Positions 53,602 to 63,000 of a stretch of 64,000 nucleotides of DNA are shown in pieces (position 1 is the first letter of the stretch; each line of letters starts with the position of its first letter). Under the pieces are notes generated by a model. It saw only the letters and a program-made list of their open reading frames with translations. It was not told the DNA's origin and searched no databases. This DNA comes from Plantibacter sp. VKM Ac-2880 (GTDB lineage: Bacteria; Actinomycetota; Actinomycetes; Actinomycetales; Microbacteriaceae): the NCBI RefSeq assembly GCF_015351235.1, contig NZ_JADKSJ010000001.1, positions 1,179,530 to 1,243,529 on the forward strand. The letters are read 5' to 3'. Both the position numbers and the translations under genes were made by a program.

Positions 53602-54615
53602 ATGAGCACCCAGAACCCCGAGCCCGGATCGTCGACCGACCCGACCACTCCGGCGGCTGCCCAGACCGCGTCTGGTACCGCCCGTCCGGCCACCGCGAGC
53701 GGTGACCCCGTGGTCGAGCGCGACATCCTCTCCGAAGACACCGTCCAGCAGGACACGATCACGACGGCGGACGGCGTCGGCGCCGACCCGGTCGTCGACG
53801 ACCATCGGGCGGCAGCTCGCAGTGACGCCGACGCCGGTGTCCGCGAGACGCGCCCGTACCGCCCGCACACCCCGCAGCGCGCGTACTCGAACGTCGATGA
53901 CGACGACGACACCACGTCCACGTCGACCACTGCGGCGACGTCCCAGCAGGCCGACACCGGCGCGCACCCCTACCCGGCGGCAGCCTACGAGCCGGTCGCG
54001 CGCTCCGGAGCGAGCGACACCGCCGCCGCGACGGAGACCGAGCAGCAGCAGCAGGCCTTCCCGCTCTACGTCCAGGCGCCGTCGGAGCCGGAGGTCCGCG
54101 GCAACCGCGGCTTCGGTATCCTCATCGGTCTGCTCGGCACCATCATCTTCGCCGGTCTGTACGCAGCCGCCGTCGCGGGCCTCCAGCTCGTCCTCGAGGG
54201 CGACGGCACCTTCGTCGAGAACCTCATCACGATCTCCACCAGCTGGCCCTTCCTGCTGGCGACCGCCGGATTCTTCCTGTCGTGGGTGGTCACGGCCACC
54301 ATCGTCAACCGTTCCGGCTGGGTGCACTGGGTGCTCGGCGGCTTCATCATCGGACTGGTCGTGTTCCTCGCGTGGGTCGGCGGGTTCCTCATCCAGGAGC
54401 GCGCGTGGACGCTGAGTGTCGACGAGGTGCTCGCCGAAGTGACCGGCGTCGCGTTCACCTTCGGACCGGTCCTCGCGTTCGTCGTCGCCCGCGAGATCCC
54501 CGTCTGGTTCGGTGGCTGGATCGCCGCCCGCGGACGCAAGGTCCGTGAGGCCAACCTCGAGGCCCGCGCCGAGTACGAGCGTGTCCTCGAGGCCGGACCG
54601 ACCACCGCCCGCTGA
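53602..54615 (+). CDS. Polytopic membrane protein with acidic disordered N-terminus
   Basis: A 337-aa protein. The first 170 residues are low-complexity, rich in Thr, Ala, Asp and Gln (including NVDDDDDTTSTSTTAAT), and probably cytoplasmic. Four membrane helices follow: GFGILIGLLGTIIFAGLYAA, FLLATAGFFLSWVVTATIV, WVLGGFIIGLVVFLAWVGGF and VAFTFGPVLAFVVAREIPVW. The short basic tail ends the chain. The start ATG 53602 is preceded by GAAGGAG. No family is recognised. The DUF6121-like membrane protein gene follows after 2 nt, so the two are probably co-expressed and may work together at the membrane. Confidence 0.75.
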   Translation: MSTQNPEPGSSTDPTTPAAAQTASGTARPATASGDPVVERDILSEDTVQQDTITTADGVGADPVVDDHRAAARSDADAGVRETRPYRPHTPQRAYSNVDDDDDTTSTSTTAATSQQADTGAHPYPAAAYEPVARSGASDTAAATETEQQQQAFPLYVQAPSEPEVRGNRGFGILIGLLGTIIFAGLYAAAVAGLQLVLEGDGTFVENLITISTSWPFLLATAGFFLSWVVTATIVNRSGWVHWVLGGFIIGLVVFLAWVGGFLIQERAWTLSVDEVLAEVTGVAFTFGPVLAFVVAREIPVWFGGWIAARGRKVREANLEARAEYERVLEAGPTTAR

Positions 54616-54617
54616 GC

Positions 54618-55106
54618 ATGACCGACCGCGAGCACGGGGCGCCAGGGCCCTGGTGGGTCGCTCCGTTCGCGGCGATCACCTATGTGGCGCTCGTCGTCTG
54701 CGCGTTCGGCTTCATCAGTCTGCTGGCGGATCTCGACGTGGTGACCGATCCCGACGCAGGGCCGCTGACCGGCCCGTTGATGGTCGTCGTGGCCGCACTC
54801 GTGGTGCTCTGGGCGATCATCCGAGAGACGCGCCGGACGCCGGTGCGCGTCTCGGTGGGATCGGCCGTCCTGGCCGGGTTGCTCGCGTGGCTCGCCTACG
54901 GCGTCAGTGGCGGGATCTTCGATGCGGTGGCGAGTCAGGACGGAGCCGACGCGGCCGCGTTCGCGGTCACGACGCTGACGGGACCGTTCTCGGTGACCGT
55001 CGGCGTGTTGGCGCTCGTCATCGTGCTCGCCGCAGCCGCGGTGGCGACCTCGTCGACCGGCGGCCGGCCGACTCCGCGGTGGCCGTGGGAGCGCGGCGGC
55101 ATCTGA
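54618..55106 (+). CDS. DUF6121-like membrane protein
   Basis: A 162-aa integral membrane protein with four predicted helices: AITYVALVVCAFGFISLLA, LMVVVAALVVLWAIIRE, VGSAVLAGLLAWLAYGVSG and TVGVLALVIVLAAAAVATSS. The N-terminus (MTDREHGAPGPWWVAP) and the tail PTPRWPWERGGI resemble a family of small membrane proteins in Microbacteriaceae (DUF6121 type). The function is unknown. It starts 2 nt after the upstream membrane-protein gene, without a clear ribosome site of its own, which suggests coupled translation. Confidence 0.7.
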   Translation: MTDREHGAPGPWWVAPFAAITYVALVVCAFGFISLLADLDVVTDPDAGPLTGPLMVVVAALVVLWAIIRETRRTPVRVSVGSAVLAGLLAWLAYGVSGGIFDAVASQDGADAAAFAVTTLTGPFSVTVGVLALVIVLAAAAVATSSTGGRPTPRWPWERGGI

Positions 55107-55195
55107 CCCCGGCGGGCTCACGCGCCGACGCGCCGCTTGCGCGATAATCGTTGCGTTGCTGCCGTCGGCCGACGGCGCCTGGGGAGGAACCACCG

Positions 55196-56512
55196 ATGCG
55201 ATCACCCGACCCGACCGACACCGGTCTGGAACTCGACCTGGCGGGCACCGCCGACGAGCTCGTCGCGCTCGTCCAGCGTGCGGTCGCAGCCTCCGGCGCG
55301 GATGCGCAGACGACCAGGCACTACGTCGCGATCGACGGTGGGACGAACGCCGACATCCGCTTACGCGTTGTCTCGGTCGACGACCCGGCACCACTGCTCG
55401 CCTTCGCGATCACGACGGCCCCGTCCGCCCGTGGGACCGCAGCGGCGACCTTCATCCTGCAGCACGGCGTCCAGAAGAAACGACGGCAGCGCACGCTGCT
55501 CGGCGAGCAGCCGTTCCTGGCCTTCCTGCACGCACTGGCCGCACTCGTGGCGGAGTCGGATCCGGGTGCGTCCGCCACGGTCCGCGTGCACAGCGCGAGG
55601 ACCGAGCTCGCGCCGAGCGGCGCGGAGACGTCGAGTGGCGCCTCGTCCCTGCCCGACGCCGCGCCCTCCGCCGCCCCGACCGGTGCGGCGCCCGTCGCCT
55701 CCGCGTGGCAGGTGCACTCGGGTGGCGAGCCCGCGGAACGCACCGATTCCGCTGTCGCGCCTCCGGTGCAGGCACCGAGGTTCTCGGCCCAGCCGGTCGA
55801 TGCACCGCCGACCCCTGACGTGCCCGAACCCGCTTCCGTGGCGACGCCCCCGGAACCGCATGCTCCCGCCGCCGCACCGTCGGCCCCGGAACCGGAACGG
55901 GTGCCGGACGCCGGCCCCGTCGTCGCCGCCCCGCCGCTCGGTGCGCCGCAATTCCGCCAGCCGCCGCCCGCGGCGATCCCGCAGACGTCGCCGGACGACT
56001 CCGCGACGTCCTCGGTGGCACCGGAACTCCAGATCACCGTCCCGCCCGGACTCATCGCGTCGGCACCGCCCGTGTCCGAGCGGCCCGCGTCGGCGTCGCA
56101 CCCGGCGCCGACGCTCGACGGCCCCGTCGCGGCACCCCACGCCGATCTCGGCGCGACGGTCGTCTCCTCGTCGTCGCGGGCCGGCGATTTCGCCCTTGAG
56201 CTGCCCGACGGCGAACGCATCCAGCTCCGTGGGCCGGTGCTCCTCGGGCGCAACCCCTCGGCGCGTCCCGAGCAGCCCGACGCCGAACTGCGATCACTCG
56301 TCGATCCGCGGATGTCCGTGTCGAAGACGCACACGGCCGTCGTGCCCGGGCGTCGGTCGCTCCGGGTGACCGACCTGCACTCGACGAACGGCACGACGAT
56401 CACGGACGCGTCCGGTGCCGTCACCGTCTGCCAGCCGGGCGAGGCCTACGTCGTCGAGGCGGGTTCGACGATCGGGATCGGCGAGTTCCCCATCCGGGTC
56501 GTGACGGGCTGA
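55196..56512 (+). CDS. FHA-domain protein of a T7SS-like locus
   Basis: A 438-aa protein. The first 130 residues are a compact domain of unknown family (ELDLAGTADELVALVQRAVA, HYVAIDGGTNADIRLRVVSV). Next is a 170-residue Pro/Ala-rich linker, then a C-terminal forkhead-associated domain: GPVLLGRNPSARP, DPRMSVSKTHTAVVPG and VTDLHSTNGTTITD, with the G-R, S-x-x-H and N-G residues that bind phosphothreonine. It would read Ser/Thr kinase signals. GGGGAGG precedes ATG 55196. The downstream ESX-like and EssC-like genes suggest a role in regulating or docking to a secretion machine. Confidence 0.85.
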   Translation: MRSPDPTDTGLELDLAGTADELVALVQRAVAASGADAQTTRHYVAIDGGTNADIRLRVVSVDDPAPLLAFAITTAPSARGTAAATFILQHGVQKKRRQRTLLGEQPFLAFLHALAALVAESDPGASATVRVHSARTELAPSGAETSSGASSLPDAAPSAAPTGAAPVASAWQVHSGGEPAERTDSAVAPPVQAPRFSAQPVDAPPTPDVPEPASVATPPEPHAPAAAPSAPEPERVPDAGPVVAAPPLGAPQFRQPPPAAIPQTSPDDSATSSVAPELQITVPPGLIASAPPVSERPASASHPAPTLDGPVAAPHADLGATVVSSSSRAGDFALELPDGERIQLRGPVLLGRNPSARPEQPDAELRSLVDPRMSVSKTHTAVVPGRRSLRVTDLHSTNGTTITDASGAVTVCQPGEAYVVEAGSTIGIGEFPIRVVTG

Positions 56513-56525
56513 ACGTCGCGCAGCG

Positions 56526-56545
56526 GATGGGGAGTGCTCCCCATC
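56526..56545 (+). terminator. Hairpin after the FHA gene
   Basis: GATGGGGAG and CTCCCCATC are a perfect 9-bp inverted repeat with 2 nt between them, effectively an 8-bp stem and 4-nt loop, 14 nt after the FHA stop. No U-tract. It may end part of the transcription, since a TACGCT -10 for the next gene lies at 56567-56572. Confidence 0.5.
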
Positions 56546-56645
56546 GTCCGGTCGGACGCTCTCGGTTACGCTGAACGACGTACCCGCCGGACGAGCAACC
56601 GGTGGGCGGCGCAGGCCCGCTGCGCCGGTTCCATGAAGGGGAATG

Positions 56646-56918
56646 ATGAGCGAGCAACCACTCGTCGTCGACGGGGATCAGATCCTGGCCGTCGCCGCAC
56701 CACTGACACCGAGCGGCTCCGGTCTGCCGCAGAACATCCCGCTCGACTTCTCCGGCAGCTGCAGCAGCGCCGTGACCGCCGCCGCTGAGAGCTTCGCGAT
56801 GTACATCTCCGTGCACGTCTCGCTGGCCGGCTCGGCCATGGTCGAGGCGGATCGGACGGCGCGCGATGTCGTCAGCACGTGGGAAGCGACTGATGCGGCG
56901 ATGGGAGATGAGGGCTGA
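56646..56918 (+). CDS. Small ESX/WXG-like protein
   Basis: A 90-aa helical protein (MSEQPLVVDGDQILAVAAPL) placed and sized like a WXG100-type partner. The helix regions are SCSSAVTAAAESFAMYISVHVSLAG and SAMVEADRTARDVVSTWEATDAA; the W-x-G turn is missing. No signal peptide is present, as expected for type VII substrates. AAGGGG precedes the ATG; ATG 56643 would add one residue. The stop shares one base with the start of the 797-aa protein (TGATG), and paired small and large ESX-like proteins usually form a complex. Confidence 0.7.
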   Translation: MSEQPLVVDGDQILAVAAPLTPSGSGLPQNIPLDFSGSCSSAVTAAAESFAMYISVHVSLAGSAMVEADRTARDVVSTWEATDAAMGDEG

Positions 56919-59311
56919 TGGCGAACTGGACTGCGGAGAACCCCGGTGAGATCGACTCGGGGGCGCTTGCGACGACTGCGACGACGATCCAGACGACGGA
57001 GACGAGTCTGAGCGAGGCGCGGACGGTCGCCGACACCGCCCGCGCGGGGATCTCCGACGCGATCTGGACGGGAGACGCGGCCGCTGCGTGGACGAGTTCC
57101 TTGGCGACGCCGATCGGCAAGATCGACGCGGTGCTCCCCGAGATGGCGGCGGTCCGCACGGCGATCGCCACCTACACGACGACGGTCGACGACATCAAGA
57201 CGCGCGCAACGAGCTACAAGGAGATGATCGTCCAAGCGAGCCTCACCGCCGCGGTCCAGTACCTGGACGCCGTCGGCGGTCCGGATCCTGTGGAGCAGGC
57301 GCGTCGCGACCAACTGCGCCAGACGGCCCAGTCAGATCAGGCGACCGCCCAGCGGCTGCTCGACGAGCTCTCCGCAGAGCGCGAGGCGGCCGACGCCGCC
57401 CTCGTCACTGCGCTGTCCTCGCCTGGTGGCGACAGCTGGGACTCCCAGCAGGCGGCGCTCGCTGCCATCGGCATCACCTCCGCGGCCGGCTTGAACCCGC
57501 ACGCGATCGCGCAGGGCATGGCGGACATGGCGGCGGAGCTCGGGAACGGCACCTTCGAATCCGATCTCGCCGCGCAGTTGCAGTCGCTGTACTCGCTCTA
57601 CGGCAACAACCCGTCGGTCATGGCGCAGATGAACCTCGCGCTCGGCGGTGAGGACCTCATTTCACTCATCAGCCGCATCGACGAGGCCGGTGCCAACGGG
57701 TGGATGGCACCCGGCGCGGCCCTGCTGCTCGCTCAGTCGGTTCGCGGCGGTCTGTCCGTCGGGTCCCAGCGTTGGACCGACGGCGTCGGACGAGAATTCG
57801 CGCAGGAGCTCTACGACGGCTCGGCGTCGGTGCACGGCACGAACAGCTGGACGAGCCTCGCGTTCCTCTTCGGTGACGAGCAGGACAACCCGATCGGTGA
57901 ATCGACGACGGTCGGCCTCGCCGACATCGCCGACGCGACGGAGCGCGGTCTGCCTGGCTCGCACGAAGGCATGTACGGCCCCGGCCAGGGGATCATGGGC
58001 CCCGGAGGGTTCCTCAGCCTCGCCGAGGCGGAGCAGGCGGGTTACGACGTCAACCGACTCGGCGACTGGACGGCCCGAGTCTTCAGCACGCTCGGCGAAT
58101 ACCCCGAGGCGGCGATGGACTGGCTGACCTCGACGAGGGAGGACCCGTACCGGGATGCGCCGATGTATCCGGACGAGCCGTACGACTCGGACGAGCTCGG
58201 CGCGAACCGTCTTGAGTACTGGTACGGGCGTCGAGACTCGGGCCTCGACGGGTTCGAGGGTGTCCTCGCTCTGTGGGAGGGCGCGCAGTCCATCCCGGGG
58301 GGTCCCACGGACGGCACGGCGTACATCCCAGAGGCCTGGGATCAGGCGTCGACGCTCAGTCACGATGTCATCGCCCGGCTCATCGGAGAGCCTCGAGCCA
58401 CCGAGGACGCCGAGGGGTACGTGGCAGGCAACCCCCACTTCGACAGCGAGAACGTCAGTGAACTGGGGAGCGTCAAGCTCGTTCAGGCGCTTGCGCCGCA
58501 GATCCCCGGACTCGTCGAGCACCCGATGGTGGGACAGAACCCGGACGGCACCTCGGACCCGACCACCTCGATCAACCCGTTCGGCATCGAGGGCGATCCG
58601 CGGGTGTATGCCAACCTCTCGCCCGAGGCGCTCGCACGGATCCTCGGGATCGCCGGAAGCAACAGCGGCGGCGCCGAAGCCCTGCAGGCCGTCGTGAACG
58701 ACTACCAGAACACGGTGCTCGGCGCGGCCGAGCTCGGTCTCTACAGCCCGGTCGACGCCGCGACCCGGGTCTCGATGCTGCAGTCCGTGCTCGACGGCAG
58801 CACGGCGGGTGTCGACCTCGGTGAGGCCACCCGTCACGACGAGGCCGTCCAGTCGGCCATCGGCGTCGTCGAGACCGGCGTCGGGATGCTCCCGATCCCC
58901 GGTCTCGACAAGCTGGTCGGGACGCTCGGCGACGCGGTCGCGGAGAAGATCGCGAGCGAGGGGATCGGTTATGTGCGCGGTCAGCTGACCGATGCCGCGA
59001 CCGGCGCAGCCGGCGATGCCTGGGCGGGTTCGCACGAGGACCTGCTCACGCAGCTCGAAGACGGCGGTGACGCGCGCCTGCGCGCGACTCAGATCAGTGT
59101 CGCTCAGACGCTCATGGAGCTCTCGCCACCGGAGGGGCTCGAAGCGCCGAGTACGGACGACGCAGAGGAGTGGTGGGATTGGGTGCAGGACAACCGTGCC
59201 GCGCTCGACGACATCATCGATCCGGCATCGGGCAGTACCCGCACGCTCGCGTCCATCGCGACCAACGCCTCGAACGCCTTCGACGCGTACCAGACGGATG
59301 CCGAGGGCTGA
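56918..59311 (+). CDS. Large WXG-like type VII substrate candidate
   Basis: A 797-aa protein without a signal peptide. The N-terminal 100 residues look like an ESX/WXG helical hairpin: LATTATTIQTTETSLSEART, then SDAIWTGDAAAAWTSSLATP where WTG takes the W-x-G place. The long middle is Ala/Glu/Asp-rich with helices and Gly/Pro-rich loops (MYGPGQGIMGPGGF). The C-terminal third carries GLDKLVGTLGDAVAEKIASEGIGYV and ends in NASNAFDAYQTDAEG. No nuclease, ADP-ribosyltransferase or other toxin motif was seen. It lies between the small ESX-like gene and a lipoprotein gene, upstream of an EssC-type ATPase, so it is probably secreted or part of the machine. Confidence 0.7.
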   Translation: MANWTAENPGEIDSGALATTATTIQTTETSLSEARTVADTARAGISDAIWTGDAAAAWTSSLATPIGKIDAVLPEMAAVRTAIATYTTTVDDIKTRATSYKEMIVQASLTAAVQYLDAVGGPDPVEQARRDQLRQTAQSDQATAQRLLDELSAEREAADAALVTALSSPGGDSWDSQQAALAAIGITSAAGLNPHAIAQGMADMAAELGNGTFESDLAAQLQSLYSLYGNNPSVMAQMNLALGGEDLISLISRIDEAGANGWMAPGAALLLAQSVRGGLSVGSQRWTDGVGREFAQELYDGSASVHGTNSWTSLAFLFGDEQDNPIGESTTVGLADIADATERGLPGSHEGMYGPGQGIMGPGGFLSLAEAEQAGYDVNRLGDWTARVFSTLGEYPEAAMDWLTSTREDPYRDAPMYPDEPYDSDELGANRLEYWYGRRDSGLDGFEGVLALWEGAQSIPGGPTDGTAYIPEAWDQASTLSHDVIARLIGEPRATEDAEGYVAGNPHFDSENVSELGSVKLVQALAPQIPGLVEHPMVGQNPDGTSDPTTSINPFGIEGDPRVYANLSPEALARILGIAGSNSGGAEALQAVVNDYQNTVLGAAELGLYSPVDAATRVSMLQSVLDGSTAGVDLGEATRHDEAVQSAIGVVETGVGMLPIPGLDKLVGTLGDAVAEKIASEGIGYVRGQLTDAATGAAGDAWAGSHEDLLTQLEDGGDARLRATQISVAQTLMELSPPEGLEAPSTDDAEEWWDWVQDNRAALDDIIDPASGSTRTLASIATNASNAFDAYQTDAEG

Positions 59312-59924
59312 TGCACGGGTGGCCGTCGCGGCCGCTCTGACGGTCATCACGCTCGGTTCACTCACCGCATGCACGCCCTCCGAGGAGGCTCCTGCACCGC
59401 TCCCCAGCGCGGTGTGGTCGTCGTCCGCCCCGGAGGGGCCGCTCGAGGGCGATCCGTGGGTGGTCGCGGTTCGAGCATCGCTCGAGGCGCAGGCTGTCGC
59501 CGTCAACCGCAACGACTTCTCGCTGCCATCCCTCACCGAGACGACGTCCTACGATCTCCGGTCGCGGTTGTACGGCGCGGCACGTGATCAACTCGCGAAC
59601 GGCGCCACCGATGTCCTGCCCGGTCCGCTCCCGTTCGCGCCGGTCGAGGTGATCGGCGTCCCGGAGGATGAGACCGCGTCCGTCCGCGGGTGCGTCGCCG
59701 AGCAGTGGGCGAGCGAGGGCGGCACCGCGCCGGCCGTGCCTGGTGCGCGCGGAATCGAGTACCGGCTCGAGCAGAAGGACGGGTCCAGGGTCGTCACGGC
59801 GACGGTCAACGTGCCGGATCTCGACTGCTCGGCCGTCGAGCTGCCCGTCGCCCTGTTCGACCCGGCGCCGGAACCGTCGATCGTCGACGACGTCGAGCAG
59901 ATCGTCCGGCCGACCCGCGACTGA
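59298..59924 (+). CDS. Lipoprotein of the T7SS-like locus
   Basis: A 208-aa exported lipoprotein. MPRADARVAVAAALTVITLG runs into the lipobox LTAC with C25. The mature part has a short Pro/Ser linker and an alpha/beta domain (DPWVVAVRASLEAQAVAVNRNDFS, GCVAEQWASE, DLDCSAVELPVALF), including two Cys that may pair. It starts 14 nt inside the end of the 797-aa gene. GTG 59319 is an alternative start, but it would remove the basic residues of the signal peptide. No family is recognised. Its position suggests it helps the neighbouring secreted protein outside the membrane, which is inference. Confidence 0.75.
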   Translation: MPRADARVAVAAALTVITLGSLTACTPSEEAPAPLPSAVWSSSAPEGPLEGDPWVVAVRASLEAQAVAVNRNDFSLPSLTETTSYDLRSRLYGAARDQLANGATDVLPGPLPFAPVEVIGVPEDETASVRGCVAEQWASEGGTAPAVPGARGIEYRLEQKDGSRVVTATVNVPDLDCSAVELPVALFDPAPEPSIVDDVEQIVRPTRD

Positions 59925-59965
59925 TCCCGGCACGTCGAGATCGAAGCCGGCACCGCTGCCGTCGC

Positions 59966-59971
59966 TAGGCT
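59966..59971 (+). promoter_or_regulatory. TAGGCT -10 box for the EssC-like gene
   Basis: TAGGCT lies 45 nt before the ATG at 60017. Transcription would start near 59978, and AAGGGGA at 60003-60009 would serve as ribosome site, so this message is not leaderless. Confidence 0.4.
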
Positions 59972-60016
59972 GATCGAGGCCGTGTCCGGCGGCCCGCACC
60001 TCCAAGGGGACCCTGC

Positions 60017-63000
60017 ATGCGCATCAAGCTGACGTTGACCAGGCCGTCGGGTTCGTCCGCCGACATCGTCGTGACCACGGATGCGGCGGCGAGCATCGCC
60101 GAGGTCGCATCGACGATCGCGCGCGTCGACCCGCAGGGGCCCGACTCCGCGAACGCCGACTTCACCTTGCACGCCCGCCTGCCGGGGTCGACCGAGACGC
60201 TGCCGCTCCCGCCCGAGGCCCCCATCGGTGAGGCCTGGGTGGGCTCCGGTGCGGTCATCGAACTCGCCGACGCCGGCGTCTACTACTCCGCCGCACGTAC
60301 CGGCCAGGCGCCCGCCGTCGCCGTCGTCCGCGTCCTGTCCGGCGACGACGCCGGCCGTGAGTTCACCCTGCCGGCCGGCAGCTGGACCATCGGACGCGAG
60401 GCGAGCTGCGACGTCGTCCTCGACGACCCGCTCGTCTCCAAGCGACACGCGCGGCTCGAGGTCGGCGGCGAGATCGAACTCGTCGACCTCGGTGCGGCGA
60501 ACGGCATCGTCGTCGATGGCGGTATCGTCCCTCGGCTCAAGGTGGTCGAGCCGGAGCGGGTGCTCATCGGCGACACCGAGGTCGAGATCGGCTTCGCGGG
60601 AACGGTCGGTCGCGCCGGTGTCGTCCCCAAGGCCGGGCCGGTGTACTTCAACCGGTCCCCGCGGGTCGAGCAACGGTACGCGGGGGAGACCTTCCCCGCC
60701 CCCGAGCCGCCGACCGAGCGCGAGAACCAGCCGTTCCCGCTCCTCGGCATGCTCACGCCGATGCTGCTCGGTGGCGCGATGTACTTCTTCACCAAGAACC
60801 CGCTGTCGCTCATCTTCATCGCCATGACGCCGCTCATGCTCATCGGCAACTACTTCACCGGCCGCGGGCGGAACAAGCGCAAGCTCAAGCAGCAGATCAA
60901 GATCTTCGACGAGCGGCTCGAATCGCTCGGCAAGCAGCTCGCGGCGGAGCGGGAGATCGAGCACGACGTCCGCATGCGCGAGGCGCCGTCCACCTCCGAG
61001 GCGTTGAAGCACGCCCTCACCCGCGGCCCGCTGCTGTGGACGCGTCGGCCGGAGCACTGGTCCTTCCTGAACCTCCGGCTCGGCGTCGGCACCATGCCGT
61101 CGCGGAACGAGGTGTCGGCGAAGGCGCGCGACAGCTTCCTGCCGGAGTTCCAGGAACGACTCGAGAAGCTCAAGGACGAGTACGCCACGGTCGCCGACGT
61201 CCCCATCATCGACAACCTCTACGATGCCGGCGCGCTCGGCATCGCCGGATCGCCGCAGACCGCCGGCGGGGCCGTGAACGGCATCCTCGTGCAGCTGACG
61301 GCACTCCACTCGCCGGCCGAGGTCGTCGTCGCAGCCATCGTGTCGCCCGCCTGGTCGAACGCACTCTCGTGGGTGAAATGGTTGCCGCACGCCTCCTCGT
61401 CGAACAGCCCGCTCGACGTCGGCCACCTCGCGGACAGCGTGTCGAGTGGCAACCAACTGCTGGCGGCCATCGAGGAACTCGTCCAGACCCGCCTCCAGGC
61501 GGCCCGGGCGGGGGACGCGCGCCGTGGTGCCATCTCCGAGAAGCAGGCGGCGCAGGAACGCGGCGCCGACATCGGCACCAAGAGCTCGAACGACACCGGC
61601 ACGAAGTCGCCGATCCCCGCGATCGTGCTCCTCATCTCCGACGACGTCGGCGTCGACCGCGCGCGGCTCGTCCAGTTGGCGGAGATCGCCGCGGACGCCG
61701 GTGTCTTCCCGATCTGGATCGCCGACGAGGTCGTCTCGCTGCCGGCCGCCTGCCGCACCTTCCTGCGGGTCCCCGAGGCCGGCGCAGGCGTCGACGCACC
61801 CGCGACGGTCGGCATGGTCCGGCTCGGATACTCGGTCGACGACGCCCGTCCGGAGTTCATCGACCCTGTGACGGCCCTCGACTACGCCCGGCGCATGGCA
61901 TCGGTGATCGACGCGGGCGCCCTCGTCGAGGACTCGAGCGACCTCCCGCGTTCGGTCTCGATGGTGACGCTGCTGGGCTCGGAGCTGACGACGTCGAGTG
62001 ACGCCGTCGTCGATCGCTGGCGGCAGAACTCCTCCATCCACGACCGCACCCCCGGGCTTCCGCCGAAGCCCCGCCGGGCCGGCCAGCTCCGCGCGACCGT
62101 CGGCTCCGGCGGTGTGGACGCCATGCACCTCGACCTCCGCGCGCAGGGCCCGCACGCCCTCGTGGGTGGCACGACGGGTGCCGGGAAGAGCGAGTTCCTG
62201 CAGGCCTGGGTCCTCGGGATGGCGGCGGAGTACAGCCCCGACCGCGTCTCGTTCCTCTTCGTCGACTACAAGGGCGGTTCGGCCTTCGCCGACTGCGTGA
62301 CCCTTCCGCACTGCGTCGGTCTCGTCACCGACCTCAGCCCCCACCTCGTCCGCCGAGCACTGACGAGCCTCCGCGCCGAGCTGCACTTCCGCGAGCACCT
62401 GCTCAACCGGAAGAAGGCCAAAGACCTGTTGGAGCTCGAGAAGCGCGGCGACCCGGACTCGCCGCCCGCCCTCGTCCTCGTCATCGACGAGTTCGCAGCG
62501 CTCGTCGGCGAGGTCCCGGAGTTCGTCGACGGCGTCGTGGACATCGCCCAGCGCGGTCGGTCCCTCGGCATCCACCTCATCATGGCGACGCAGCGACCGG
62601 CCGGCGTCATCAAGGACAACCTGCGCGCCAACACCAACCTCCGGGTCGCCCTGCGGATGGCCGACGAGTCGGACAGCCAGGACGTCGTCGGCGTCAAGGA
62701 CGCGGCGCACTTCGATCCCGGTGTGCCCGGGCGCGGCATCGCGAAGACCGGGCCAGGGCGCCTGAGCATCTTCCAGTCCGGCTACGCCGGCGGGTGGACG
62801 AGCGACGAACCCGAACGTTCCGACATCGAGGTCCGCGAACTGCGGTTCGGTGGCGACACCCGGTGGGAGGAGCCGCGAGCCGCAGACGCCGAGGAGGAGC
62901 GCGACCTCGGCCCGACCGACCAGCAGCGGCTCGTCGCCAGCATCATCGCCGCCGCCGACCGTGCGTCGATCCCCGCGCCGCGGCGACCGTGGCTCGACGA

